Assembly: GCA_002633005.1 (NCBI GenBank)
Contig: NMRA01000324.1
Coordinates: forward strand, 195,230 to 239,901
Length of the DNA: 44,672 nucleotides
Direction: 5' to 3'
Source: Phoronis australis
Taxonomy: Eukaryota; Phoronida; Phoronidae
Shown: positions 9,250 through 17,987 of the stretch, piece by piece
How positions within the stretch are numbered: the first letter of the stretch is position 1
Layout: each line of letters starts with the position of its first letter
Notes under the pieces: model-generated
Database searches by the model: none
What the model saw: only the letters and a program-made list of their open reading frames with translations
Told to the model about the DNA's origin: nothing
Program-made: the position numbers and the translations under genes

Positions 9250-9448
9250 TAGTTGAGATTCCTAAAGGATGTACATACCTCTGGAGTGGCAATTATATGG
9301 AGATTCCTCAGAGGATAGGCACATCCCTGGTGTAGCAAATATGAGAAGAGTGGCAGTTATGCAAGAATTTTCTATAGGATAGTCAATTAGCTGGTTATAA
9401 GAGAGATGTACTAAAAGAGGTGGGACCATCACGTGATGGCTCCAAAGG

Positions 9449-9459
9449 TATTATTTAAG
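9449..9459 (+). promoter_or_regulatory. TATA-like element of the 3' LTR
   Basis: TATTATTTAAG lies about 345 bases into the LTR. The inverted LTR conserves the same block (TATTTAAAGCACTGAC on the minus strand near 440-455), which suggests functional constraint on the promoter. The transcription start is not determined. Confidence 0.45.
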
Positions 9460-10128
9460 ACACTAACAGAAGCAGACCAACCAGACCGCACCAAACAGGC
9501 CAACTTGAGTCTTCGAAAACTGCGAAGTCACGATCTCCAGACAGTGAACGGCAGAGACGAGAACCAGGACCGGACGGAAAACCCACGAATCAAGTCTTAA
9601 GTATATACACGTAAGTGAGGAAAAGACATTTAACACAGGTGTTGGTCTCAGCATGTTAGTCAATTCGAACCAGTCTAGCGATTGTTCTAGAGGGTTAGTT
9701 CTGTTGCGACTTGTAGTGTGTTTGCATGTGCGGTTGCTACTGGTAACTAGTGACATTGTTGTTTAGTACTTTCTCTAGCAGTGATATCTCGTCTCATTCA
9801 GTTAATCGTCAGTCTCGCAACTTATTTTACAATATTTTTTGTAAATCACAACGCTGCAAATTAATAGACGTATTTTATTGGTTGAGGTATTCGTGTGTAG
9901 TTTTAATTACTACCACGTGCGCGCCATCTGTCGGCAGCAACACGAATCATTACACCACAGCATCTTCAACTTCTGATCATCCTCAATACACTATAATACC
10001 ACAAGGCATGACGCTCGGAACTAGGAATTCCATGAGTGCTTCAATCCACACAAAAATCTTCCCAAAATCCGTTGTCAGACCTTTTACGCTTATAGTGTAT
10101 CTGGGACGATCAGACTGAGGACGCCTGT

Positions 10129-10530
10129 GGTACAGGGATTTATCGTAGATAAGCCCACCTGATCAAACACCCCTGGGTGTTTATTCGGAAAATTATGCCA
10201 AATACACGCCCATGGGCGTTTATTAGGTGTTACGACTTTTGGTGTTAAGTGTCCATACAGTGGGACGTTTATTTGGAAATTTTCCTCCTAAAAGATCACT
10301 CAGCGTCAACTTTTATAATTTATAAAAATGAACGAGGCGTTGGCGAATAATGCATTTGTTAACAAAAAAATAAAAACGCAGTGTCAAGTCAAGAAAAATT
10401 ATGGCATTCCAATTACACGCCTTCTTTTCACAATAAACGCCCAGCTGTTTATTTGGTGTTGCTACAACGCCTGAAAATTTTTATTTTCTGATTACACGCC
10501 CATGGGCTTATCTACGGAAAAGCCCGGTAC
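10129..10530. mobile_element. MITE-like element with 28-bp inverted ends and internal palindromes
   Basis: The left end GTACAGGGATTTATCG is followed by GTAGATAAGCCCA; the right end has TGGGCTTATCTAC followed by GGAAAAGCCCGGTAC, so the ends are inverted repeats with few mismatches. The flanks CTGAGGACnnCTGTG are also inverted around it. The interior repeats palindromic modules of the type ACACGCCCATGGGCGTTTATT (10204-10222 and in part elsewhere; the 10-bp palindrome GCCCATGGGC is at 10208-10217 and 10498-10507). It has no coding capacity. Confidence 0.6.
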
Positions 10531-10614
10531 AACTCACAGAAGTCCTCAGTTTCTGACCGTACTTAATACTCTATAAATATGTACCACAAGGTATGACACT
10601 CATGAATAAAAAAT

Positions 10615-11118
10615 TCACGGGTGCTTCACTATTTCACTACAGCCGTCAATAACAAACGCAAAAGTCACTAAATTTGCACAAAACAGGGGTTGAGCAAACC
10701 ATAAGCAATTGTTCTTTCTTCTGATAGCATTTACAGTGTCCTGCTCTGGACAGCCAGTGCGCACAAAATCACGGTCGAACAGAAAATTCTGTCCAAAAAC
10801 CAGATACGTACTGTCCATGAGTCCCACGCGAGTCGATACGGAATTATCTGATAACGTACGGATGGACGGCAATTGCCGATTTATCACGGATGGTTTCAGA
10901 GTGGTCTGGAAAAGTGTGGAGTTATTAATGTCGTAACCTTCCGCAACGAATCCGTACTTTCCATGCAATACATCAAAGGTTAGCATCGGCTTTTGGAAAC
11001 ATTTTTCTGCTTTGATTGCGAATTTGTTGCGAACTCGCTGGGGCAGGAAACCGTAAATGCTAAGCAATTGCATCGCCCTGGATGCTGCAGGCATGCAGGG
11101 GCGATAGTACGTCCCCAC
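10615..11118 (-). CDS. Unrecognised 167-codon open frame in the left arm of the inverted repeat
   Basis: The frame is open on the minus strand from 11118 to a TGA at 10615-10617. The protein begins MGTYYRPCMPAASRAM, is mixed in composition with several cysteines, and shows no signal peptide or transmembrane segment I would trust; I do not recognise the family. A homologous but internally deleted copy lies at 11895-12080 on the plus strand. Upstream on the minus strand the matching part of the right arm contains an ATG (11711) and a donor-like GTATGTG (11811), which suggests a two-exon gene in the ancestral unit. In this left copy the corresponding first exon contains stops, so it may be a pseudogene. 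The nominal start may be an exon interior. Confidence 0.35.
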   Translation of the reverse strand: MGTYYRPCMPAASRAMQLLSIYGFLPQRVRNKFAIKAEKCFQKPMLTFDVLHGKYGFVAEGYDINNSTLFQTTLKPSVINRQLPSIRTLSDNSVSTRVGLMDSTYLVFGQNFLFDRDFVRTGCPEQDTVNAIRRKNNCLWFAQPLFCANLVTFAFVIDGCSEIVKHP

Positions 11119-11710
11119 AAAAAGTTACAAAGTTCAAAATACAGCAAATAAAATCAAATGAAGTATGCACATATGCAAATGGAGTTATAATTGACACACA
11201 CCCTAAGTCAGGAGAGGATTCAGTCAAGAGCGACGAAAATCTGTCGCGATTTGCCTACACGTAGCCCTTCGGTTGGCCGGTTACAGCCCACAATACTTCC
11301 CATCGCTTTCTGTACGAATTTTGTCTTGTGTATTTTAAAAACGAACGATAGGCCAAGTCCGGTAACCAATTAAGAGGTTTCACCTGGTCAAAAATACATT
11401 CCATACTTAAAACTATGGCTTAAAAAAGCGTTTACTTTCTTCAATGGTTCTTTCTACTTATACACATCTTCGCTTAGATACGGACATTAAGGTGACTTTG
11501 GCGAAGAATACCAACTCCCCTTTTTTCACCACGCGCGCTATAACCACAACGTATTTCAAAAGTCACGTGAGAAAGGCAAAGGCTAGCGCGACACCGAGAG
11601 AAGCGCTTGAGGCTGGAGCGTGACACTGGCACAATAGCATGGGAAGGTAAGATCTGTGTCCCTTGGACTTTTTATTCGTCAACCTTCGTGATTTCACGTA
11701 ACTTCCTCAA

Positions 11711-11810
11711 AATGGCGCCCGGTAAGAGAAACTCGAGCAAATCGAGACAGATTTTCATCGATTTGTTCAAATCATCTTGGCTGAATCGTCTCCAGACTTA
11801 TGATGCAGTA
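11711..11810 (+). CDS. Possible first exon of the inverted-repeat gene (right arm)
   Basis: The ATG at 11711 (context AAAATGG) opens a basic 33-residue segment beginning MAPGKRNSSKSRQIF, and the DNA then reads GATGCAGTATGTG, a plausible splice donor. The reverse-strand copy at about 11211-11260 shares the KSRQIF part but has stops. The following homologous coding block starts near 11895 after TTTTGGAAG, which could be an acceptor. This is an inference from the arrangement; nothing identifies the product. Confidence 0.25.
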
Positions 11811-12190
11811 TGTGTTAATTATAAGCCCATGTGCATATATGCATGTTTCATTTGATTTAAATGCTGTATTTTGAAAGTCGTAACTTTTTGGAAGGATGTA
11901 CTATCGCCCCTGTATGCCTGCGTCATCCAGGGCAATGTACAGTAATTGCCTAAGCTACGTGTTGCCTACGTAACAGCTTTCAGAAGAAAAAAACATTTAC
12001 TCGTGGTTTGCCGGACCCGTTTTGCGTACAGTTATTGAGTTTTGGGTTTGATACGGTAGGCTGAAGTGAAGCACCCGTGGAATTCCTAATATCTAGTGTC
12101 ATACCTTATTGAATTCGGAGACGATCAGAAGCTGAGAACGTCTTTGGGATAATTTGTATACTCTTACAAACATTACCACGGCATTCAAAG

Positions 12191-12932
12191 TAAAGAAATA
12201 TGAAAATCACCAGAAATCTGAAGTTCTCTGTCAAACTTCTTCACTATTGTGTCTGTTTCAGACTATAGAAAACCTCTAAACAGCTCAAGTGTTAACGGAA
12301 ATTTCAAAATGGCGGTTAACAATGAGAGTCATTTGGTGGAAAATTTTCTTTAAAATATAAAATTACACTGTACACTAATACATATGGTGTCAATTAAGTT
12401 TTTTATGAAAATTAAGAGTTAAATTAGTGGGCAAGCCTTTAACTGCCCTCATGTGTTGAGGTCTGTGCTCACTGCTCAAACATTATGGCGCCAGCATCGT
12501 TTTTGCACTAGCGGGCCGTTAGGGAAGGGTTCACTAGGTTAGTGTTGTTGGACCGTATTGGACCATTAGTAGCCCAGAAACGTAAACCGGTATGCGGTAC
12601 ACGCGCTAACAAGCAACAAATATTCAGTTCTGGGTCAATACGGTGATGTTTACTGGATATGTCATTATTGAAATTATACGACATTAAATAGTGACTGAAC
12701 GACTGACCGAGGAACAAAAGTAAAACGCAATTAAAATAATTTTGTCAATGTTGAAACCGAAGATTTGAGTCTTATCGACCTTTTCTCATCTTTAAACTCT
12801 ACCTGCTCCAAGAAAAGCAAAACTGAATGGATACCACTAACGTTAGGTATTTTTCCGTCGGCTATCCCTAAGCAAATTAATTCCTCCGGTATTAGCATAT
12901 GGGCTTGAGGTCTCCAACCTAAATTGTGAGCA
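12191..12932. other. No supportable gene
   Basis: AT-rich sequence with short unconvincing open frames on both strands. An AAAATGGCGG motif occurs near 12308, as in several repeats in this window. Nothing else is assigned. Confidence 0.5.
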
Positions 12933-13088
12933 CAGTGACGGATTTAGACGGGGGGGGGGGCAAGGGGGCTATGCCCCCTAAAACTCTCCCTCATTCCATT
13001 TGGCAGTTTGGGGTTTCGAATGTCTGTCGGCAAAATCCTGTCTAATACTGTGCTCTGGCTCCCAAATAAAATCCTGGATCCGCCATTG
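12933..13088. mobile_element. hAT-like MITE, about 156 bp
   Basis: The ends CAGTGACGGATTTAG (12933-12947) and CTGGATCCGCCATTG (ending 13088) are inverted repeats of the CAGTGGCGGATCCAG class seen in hAT-related MITEs. An 11-G run (12950-12960) and the phrase GGGGGCTATGCCCCCTAAA are typical of this group. I could not find a clean 8-bp target duplication. Confidence 0.65.
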
Positions 13089-13544
13089 GAGTCTGCTGGA
13101 AAACTAACCAATCATACCATTTAAAAAGATCACCCGATGTGTTACTTGTTTTTAATCAATTTTCGAGTGAACTTGTTGATTTGGGTCTCTGAATCAAGGT
13201 ATTGCTATATCAACAGACTAAGACATCTATATGCAGCAACAGCGTACCTACCCAGAGGGTTTGTTTACCAACTACAGTGTACCCATTTGTGACGCCATTT
13301 TACCACATTTTGCACTTCCACGTATTGTATTCTATAATATTTCTGAAAAAGCTTCCTAAATGTAAAGAAACATTTTTCGCTCGGTTTTCGAATGGGTCAG
13401 GGAGAAATCTGTCCAAGAAACTAAAATTTTACAACTGATGTGAGACTTTACTAACTGGTCTCGCATTTGTACCCACAATCGACACTTCACAACTTTTCAG
13501 TACAATTTAACCTACAAATCTGCTTCGAAGTTTTCAAAATTGGA
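13089..13544. other. No supportable gene
   Basis: AT-rich spacer between the MITE and the homologous block of the lectin-type genes. A 3' exon of the partial gene copy might lie here or further left, but I could not place one. Confidence 0.4.
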
Positions 13545-13913
13545 AACTTGCCAATCGCGTGCTTCCCCTGATAGTCAAATCGTGATTAGCTGAGTATTGG
13601 TTACTTTTAGAACAGGATTGTGCGTACGCGCGATTGAGTTATCAATGAAACAAGCGCTCAGTGCAAACTGTTTGCATTTGAGACACAAAGGGAATTAACT
13701 TTGACGGGTAATACCGATAAATACTTGTTTATTCAACCAAAATTGTGAAGGTGTCGATCGTTGGTACAACGATGCTAGATTTTCGATGACAACCTCCATT
13801 TTATTACAGACCAAGCAGATATCGTAGCCTTTTGCTCCCACCGAGCTTGCTCTTGCTCTATTTTGGTTTACTGATTAAGGGAGAACTAACAAAGTTGACA
13901 TGCAGTCATCGTT

Positions 13914-13915
13914 AC
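13914..13915 (-). other. Splice donor ending the exon of paralogue A
   Basis: Minus-strand sequence reads GAATTCAG|GTAACG at the point where the other copy reads GAATTCAG|GTAATA. Conservation of the boundary in both paralogues supports a true donor, so the protein continues in a 3' exon that I could not locate. Confidence 0.7.
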
Positions 13916-15790
13916 CTGAATTCTTGCTTGACGTATTGGCTGCAACTCATCTCATCACTTGCGTCTTTACAATCGTCTACACCATCACACAATGCCACCT
14001 CTGAGATGCACGTGCCATCACTGCAAGTCCACTGTGATTTTGAGCAACTTCTAGTCGAAGCGTCTGGACTGATTTGACAGAAAACACTTAACAGCACCGG
14101 AAATTGATTTGAGAAATCTGCGTCGCAGTCAACATCAACAATTTTCCAAACAAAGTCTGGATTTTCAAATGCATTACTTTCAAATTCGGGGGAATACAGT
14201 TGTCTACATGTTGATGTTTTCAAGATCCAAACTGGGCCATATTCCGGGCGGAATCTAAAAGCTGGCATTAATATGTTTGCAGTCATTGCATTCGGCGACG
14301 CGATCACACCTCCGATGTTTGAGCATACGGTGGTGGCTTTAGAATATGGGAAAGCATATCCTCGAAGCCCTAGAGTAGTTTCTAATCGGAAACAAGTGTC
14401 ATTAAAATAGGTCCACGACTGGGGGCATTTCTTAATGGTACCACGAAAACCACGTGTCCTTAGTCTTGGTGGAGAGGTTTCTGGATGCGTCATTGGTTTG
14501 CTTGTTTCACAGACTATGCCGACGGAATAGAGCGGGTAGTTGCAGGGGACTAAAAACCAACTGCCACCAATGTAAGGGTTCTGTACAACCATTACAGTAC
14601 ACTTGCTTCCTGGATCATTTAAGGGTTGGTAATTTTGATCGGAAATAAATGACACCGTAAGCGTGCCCGGATAGAACTTCGATCCAGTGTACGGAGCGGC
14701 ATCATCTCCTGGAGTGTACCATTTAGAATAAATGAGTGGATTACCGTCGTTCCATTGATTACCAGTCTCGGCGTAAACGTTTAATCCTAGGAACAACGCG
14801 ACGTACTTTGAGATGGAATACAGCTTTCGTTTCCATTTTGTTTTCAGCATCGATAATATGAACTCATATTCCTCTTTCGTGTTAATGGCCAATAAATGTC
14901 CGCCATCACCAATGCATTTCTCCGAAGCACGCTGCCATGTATTATGAAATATAAACGGTCTCTCGTTTACATGGAGTCTGTAACACTTTTCACTGAAATA
15001 AACTTCATCTGACGAAGAACAATTCAGATTGCTGACATCGGGCACCTTATCGTGTTTTAGAACACGGTAGTCAATTATCAGCGGTGGAAGAATACGTCCT
15101 TCGTTGGGTTGATATCTTATTTCTATCTGGTCTGCCGCGACAGTCAACATTCTGAATGGATCTTTGGTGTATTTGGAACACAACGGTGTGTAAAAATCTG
15201 TTACTGTATTGCTATCTGGGCGATAACTAAACATGTGGCTATTGCAAGCACTCCGCGAGATTACCTCATTGATTTTTATAGTTTTTGACAATATAAAATA
15301 GGCGGAAATATTCAATTCGAACGTAGATGGACTATCAGATTCACTGAGACATGCCTGCGTACTAATACCATAGGTTAATTTCCAGTAGACATAGTCAGTG
15401 CTATCTGCCTGATGTAAAGATCCACAAGCCGACACTAGCTCAGAGACATTATTCCTAGTCATCCTGTATGGCTGGTATATATCACAACTTAGTTTCATAG
15501 ATACGTCAGACTGGACTATATCAAACACAGACAGAATATTTAGATTCGACCACTCAAACGCCGAATGAATACGCATAAGGCGCAGGTGATCTCCCGAGAA
15601 GTTTAAGACTAGTTCCCTTGATATGAGCTGGGTTTTGTCTTTGAAGCATTCTGGCATTTTGTTGACAAACGAAATATAGTGAAGACAACCTCGACTGTTA
15701 TACATTCTCACTGTGTCTGTGAATCGTTTGTAAACGTTAATGCCAGAAATATCTGGACTAATCCGTACGTTAACGTCCAATAACTCATAT
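13916..15790 (-). pseudogene. Partial CTLD/LDLa receptor-like gene (C-terminal half, paralogue A)
   Basis: The open frame corresponds to residues about 576-1200 of the full paralogue at 17988-21586. In order it has a region without named domain, a C-type-lectin-like domain (start CSSSDEVYF, WNDGNP, closing VCE), a second degenerate lectin-like domain (start CPQSWTYF) and one LDLa module with six cysteines and the CDGVDDCKDASDE calcium-site pattern. The signal peptide and both CUB-like regions are missing. The homology stops exactly at the N (15791), and sequence beyond it, although open for 16 codons, is unrelated and has no ATG. The exon ends CAG|GTAACG at 13916/13915, so the in-frame TAA (13912-13914) is intronic. 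It is a truncated copy, or one cut by an assembly join. Confidence 0.85.
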
Positions 15791-15791
15791 N

Positions 15792-17569
15792 AAGTTTGGT
15801 TATTCCTCAAATTGAAAATGGACAAGAAAATATTCAAAATCCAATAAAATTAGACCTCCGTAAGGTGCGATACACCAAATGGTATTTTAAAAGGTTGCAT
15901 TAAGTTCCAAGAAACTCAACTCTTACTGTTTCGAATATAATAAAAATTTAGGTTATTTAAAACAATATTTAGTGACCTCAACTTTATTTGAGTTTAAATA
16001 CAATCTAGGTTATGTCAACAAGTGAAACTATACGTTTTCTCAAATTAGAAAGATCATGGATTTTGAAAATGCGTTTGTTATCAGTTTGTCATTACCATGT
16101 TCACAACTACATTTTTTAATGTAAACTTTTAAAGACTTTTGTGTAAGATTATTTTGGTTATTTGCTTAGTTTGAATGAGTTTTAAACTAAATCACTTTGG
16201 AAAAAGAAATTATGCAGGTGAAAAACAGTATTCTTAAAAGTAGTTGTCAAATAATAAAAGTATACGACATACTGAGAAACCATAACGAAGTTTTGAAATC
16301 GATAGATGGAAAGTTTAATTAAAGTTGCTAGGGACATTTCCGAGAATTCGTATTCCTAAGTTCAAACAAACTTGTTCGATGGGAGCCGAATAACATCGAC
16401 AAACGCTACGACCCTTGTAGGCATCTGTGTGCAAAGACAAAAACGTCCAAACAAGCAAGTTTATTGTGCCAATTTACTAATTACAACTTGACATCAGTTT
16501 CTGGTACTTCAAACATTGCCACACACAGTTTCAAAAGTTTCTCACACAATTGGATGTCAAATTAAACCTCCCCAGAGTCAAACGATGATAATTTTCAAAT
16601 TTCCTCACGTTTGTATGCTAATGTAATACAAAACTAAAAATTGGTTTTAAGTATACACACTGTTTTCGCAGAGAAAATTTGCCAGAGGGGTCAATAAATT
16701 TAGATAAAACAAGAATATGAAAATTAGAAGCCGTGTGCCACATTTTATTATTCATGATTAAAATTACATTTTTGTTTTTGATATTTAATTATTGTATTTA
16801 TGCGCTATTTAAAAGGGGTTTGGAAACAGAATATCCATGTTAACATGTTGCGAAAACTTTAAAGTGATGACGTTTTTGGTTGTCACACGAACGATTCAAT
16901 GAGACAAGTACCGCAACAATCCTTTGCTAAATGTATGACTACATAACGATCATTTTGTCACCACATTTGTCCACGCTATTGCCTGCATAGATAAACTGTA
17001 ATAAAGTACATATGGAACTACACGTTAGAAGCCAGTTTCACTTCTCCTAAGAACTTTGAGAAAAGTAATTGCCATTTGACATAATGTAGAGGTATTAGCA
17101 ACAAAATGTATCGTAACCACCTTTATTAAAGAATGTTTCTTTTAAAAAATATTTTGCTGTAACGTATTACGAGAGTTTGTGATTAAGTTTAGACCTAGAA
17201 AGTCAAGTTTCAACAACGTCATTTTAATGCACTGCACACCAAGTGTAATGTTTATTGATACTCTTCGCTTCATTTAGTTCAACAGACAACATTTCACACA
17301 ACCTCACCGATTGTATAAACAATACAAACCGATCTGCGCACAGTAGCAGCTTTCCTTGAGCCTGCACTTGATTGATTTTGTCGATTCCGTCGCGTCAACC
17401 GACTAAAGACTCCGGCTTACAGTCAGATGTCCCTATTTATGTTCAACGAACTCCGGGCTCAGTTTTTAGTTACATTATTAGAAAATGTAATTAATTGAAA
17501 ATGAGCTTATAATTATGATGAAATTATAGAAAAAAAACATTGCATCTGTGAGTCCATATAGACAAAAAT
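15792..17569. other. Spacer between the two lectin-type paralogues
   Basis: About 1.8 kb, AT-rich, no supportable gene on either strand. It lies beyond the breakpoint where paralogue A loses homology and before the intron homology of paralogue B. The 3' exon of paralogue B may be here, but no candidate with a clear acceptor, coding stretch and conserved partner was found. Confidence 0.5.
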
Positions 17570-17987
17570 TTTCAAAATTGGACACTTACCAATCGTCTGC
17601 TACTTCTGAACTTCAAATTGGCATTAGCTGCGTATAAAAAATCGGTAACTAACCGAACATGAGCTGTGTATTGGCTACGTTCAGAAGAACAAAATTTTGC
17701 GCATGCACAATTCAGTTTTTAATGTGGCATGCGCGCAGTGCAGGACATTTGCATCTAAGGCATGAACGGAGTTCACTGTAAAGGGCAATACCGTTAAATA
17801 TTGTAAGCATGTCTGTCGTGGGTAAAATAATTATAGATTCTCGATGACTACATAGTTCAATGTACTGCAGACTAAACATATATCTTAGCGGGTTTCCCTG
17901 ACGGAGCTTGAACATTTTTAGCCCTGTTAAAGTCTTAGTTTAACGACTACGCAAGAACCAGCGAAGTTGTCATGAAATGATTATTAC
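17570..17987 (-). other. 5' part of the intron after the large exon of paralogue B
   Basis: It starts with the donor GTAATAATC on the minus strand at 17987. It is homologous, with many indels, to 13545-13915. The 67-codon frame at 17712-17915 within it is not conserved in the other copy, which argues that it is not an exon. A GGTAAGT at about 17587 is degenerate (GGCAAGT) in the other copy. Confidence 0.6.
17986..17987 (-). other. Splice donor ending the exon of paralogue B
   Basis: Minus-strand GAATTCAG|GTAATAATC, the same position as in paralogue A relative to the LDLa module (ten codons after its last cysteine). The reading frame would otherwise end two bases into the intron at TAA. Confidence 0.7.

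Larger units (their letters stand above)
758..9954 (+). mobile_element. Env-bearing Ty3/gypsy retrotransposon, 5'-truncated and inactive
   Basis: The order gag zinc knuckles, protease, RT, RNase H, integrase, env, 3' LTR is that of Ty3/gypsy elements with an envelope (errantivirus-like layout). The 5' LTR, primer-binding site and most of gag are missing. Visible lesions are in-frame TGA codons at 1986, 4432 and 5065, a 1.2-kb insertion at 1997-3216, a frame change near 3331, and a frame change at 7123 in env. Serine stands in the usual glycine position of the protease active-site triplet. The target-site duplication cannot be checked because the left end is lost. Confidence 0.9.
9104..9954 (+). 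mobile_element. 3' LTR, 851 bp
   Basis: It starts TGTGAT right after the polypurine tract and ends ATTACA, giving the TGT...ACA ends expected of LTRs. The inverted LTR at 1-757 starts TGTAAT, the exact inverse of the ATTACA end, which supports both limits. It contains a 56-bp direct repeat at 9128-9183 and 9193-9249, and a TATA-like TATTATTTAAG at 9449-9459. The region 9785-9906 is the part best conserved with the inverted LTR. No clear AATAAA polyadenylation signal was seen. Confidence 0.85.
9985..12190. repeat. Nested inverted-repeat complex
   Basis: Segment 10540-11270 on the minus strand matches 11735-12140 on the plus strand in order: the KSRQIF-coding area, the CATATGTGCAT/CATTTGATTTTA area, the TACTATCGCCCCTGCATGCCTGC area, the CTATCAGAAGAAA area and the terminal AGTGAAGCACCCGTG. 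The right copy lacks about 330 bp in the middle (near 11975). A third fragment at 9985-10125 repeats only the outer ends. A MITE-like element (10129-10530) lies in the outer left part. The total length is about 2.2 kb. This may be a foldback transposon or an inverted gene duplication. Confidence 0.65.
13545..15790 (-). repeat. Segmental duplicate of 17570-19870 (exon part plus intron)
   Basis: Homology to 17570-19870 starts at the CAAAATTGGA block (about 13545 and 17570), runs through the intron and coding sequence, and ends at AACTCATAT immediately before the N at 15791 (19861 in the other copy). The unit is about 2.25-2.3 kb with an offset of about 4.07 kb. The coding part is more alike than the intronic part. 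The protein identity looks like roughly two thirds by eye. Confidence 0.85.

Noticed and set aside
13832-14648. Plus-strand frames opposite paralogue A
   Set aside because: Shadows of the minus-strand receptor coding sequence.
17712-17915. 67-codon minus frame just after paralogue B
   Set aside because: Inside the intron; the frame is not conserved in the homologous intron of paralogue A.
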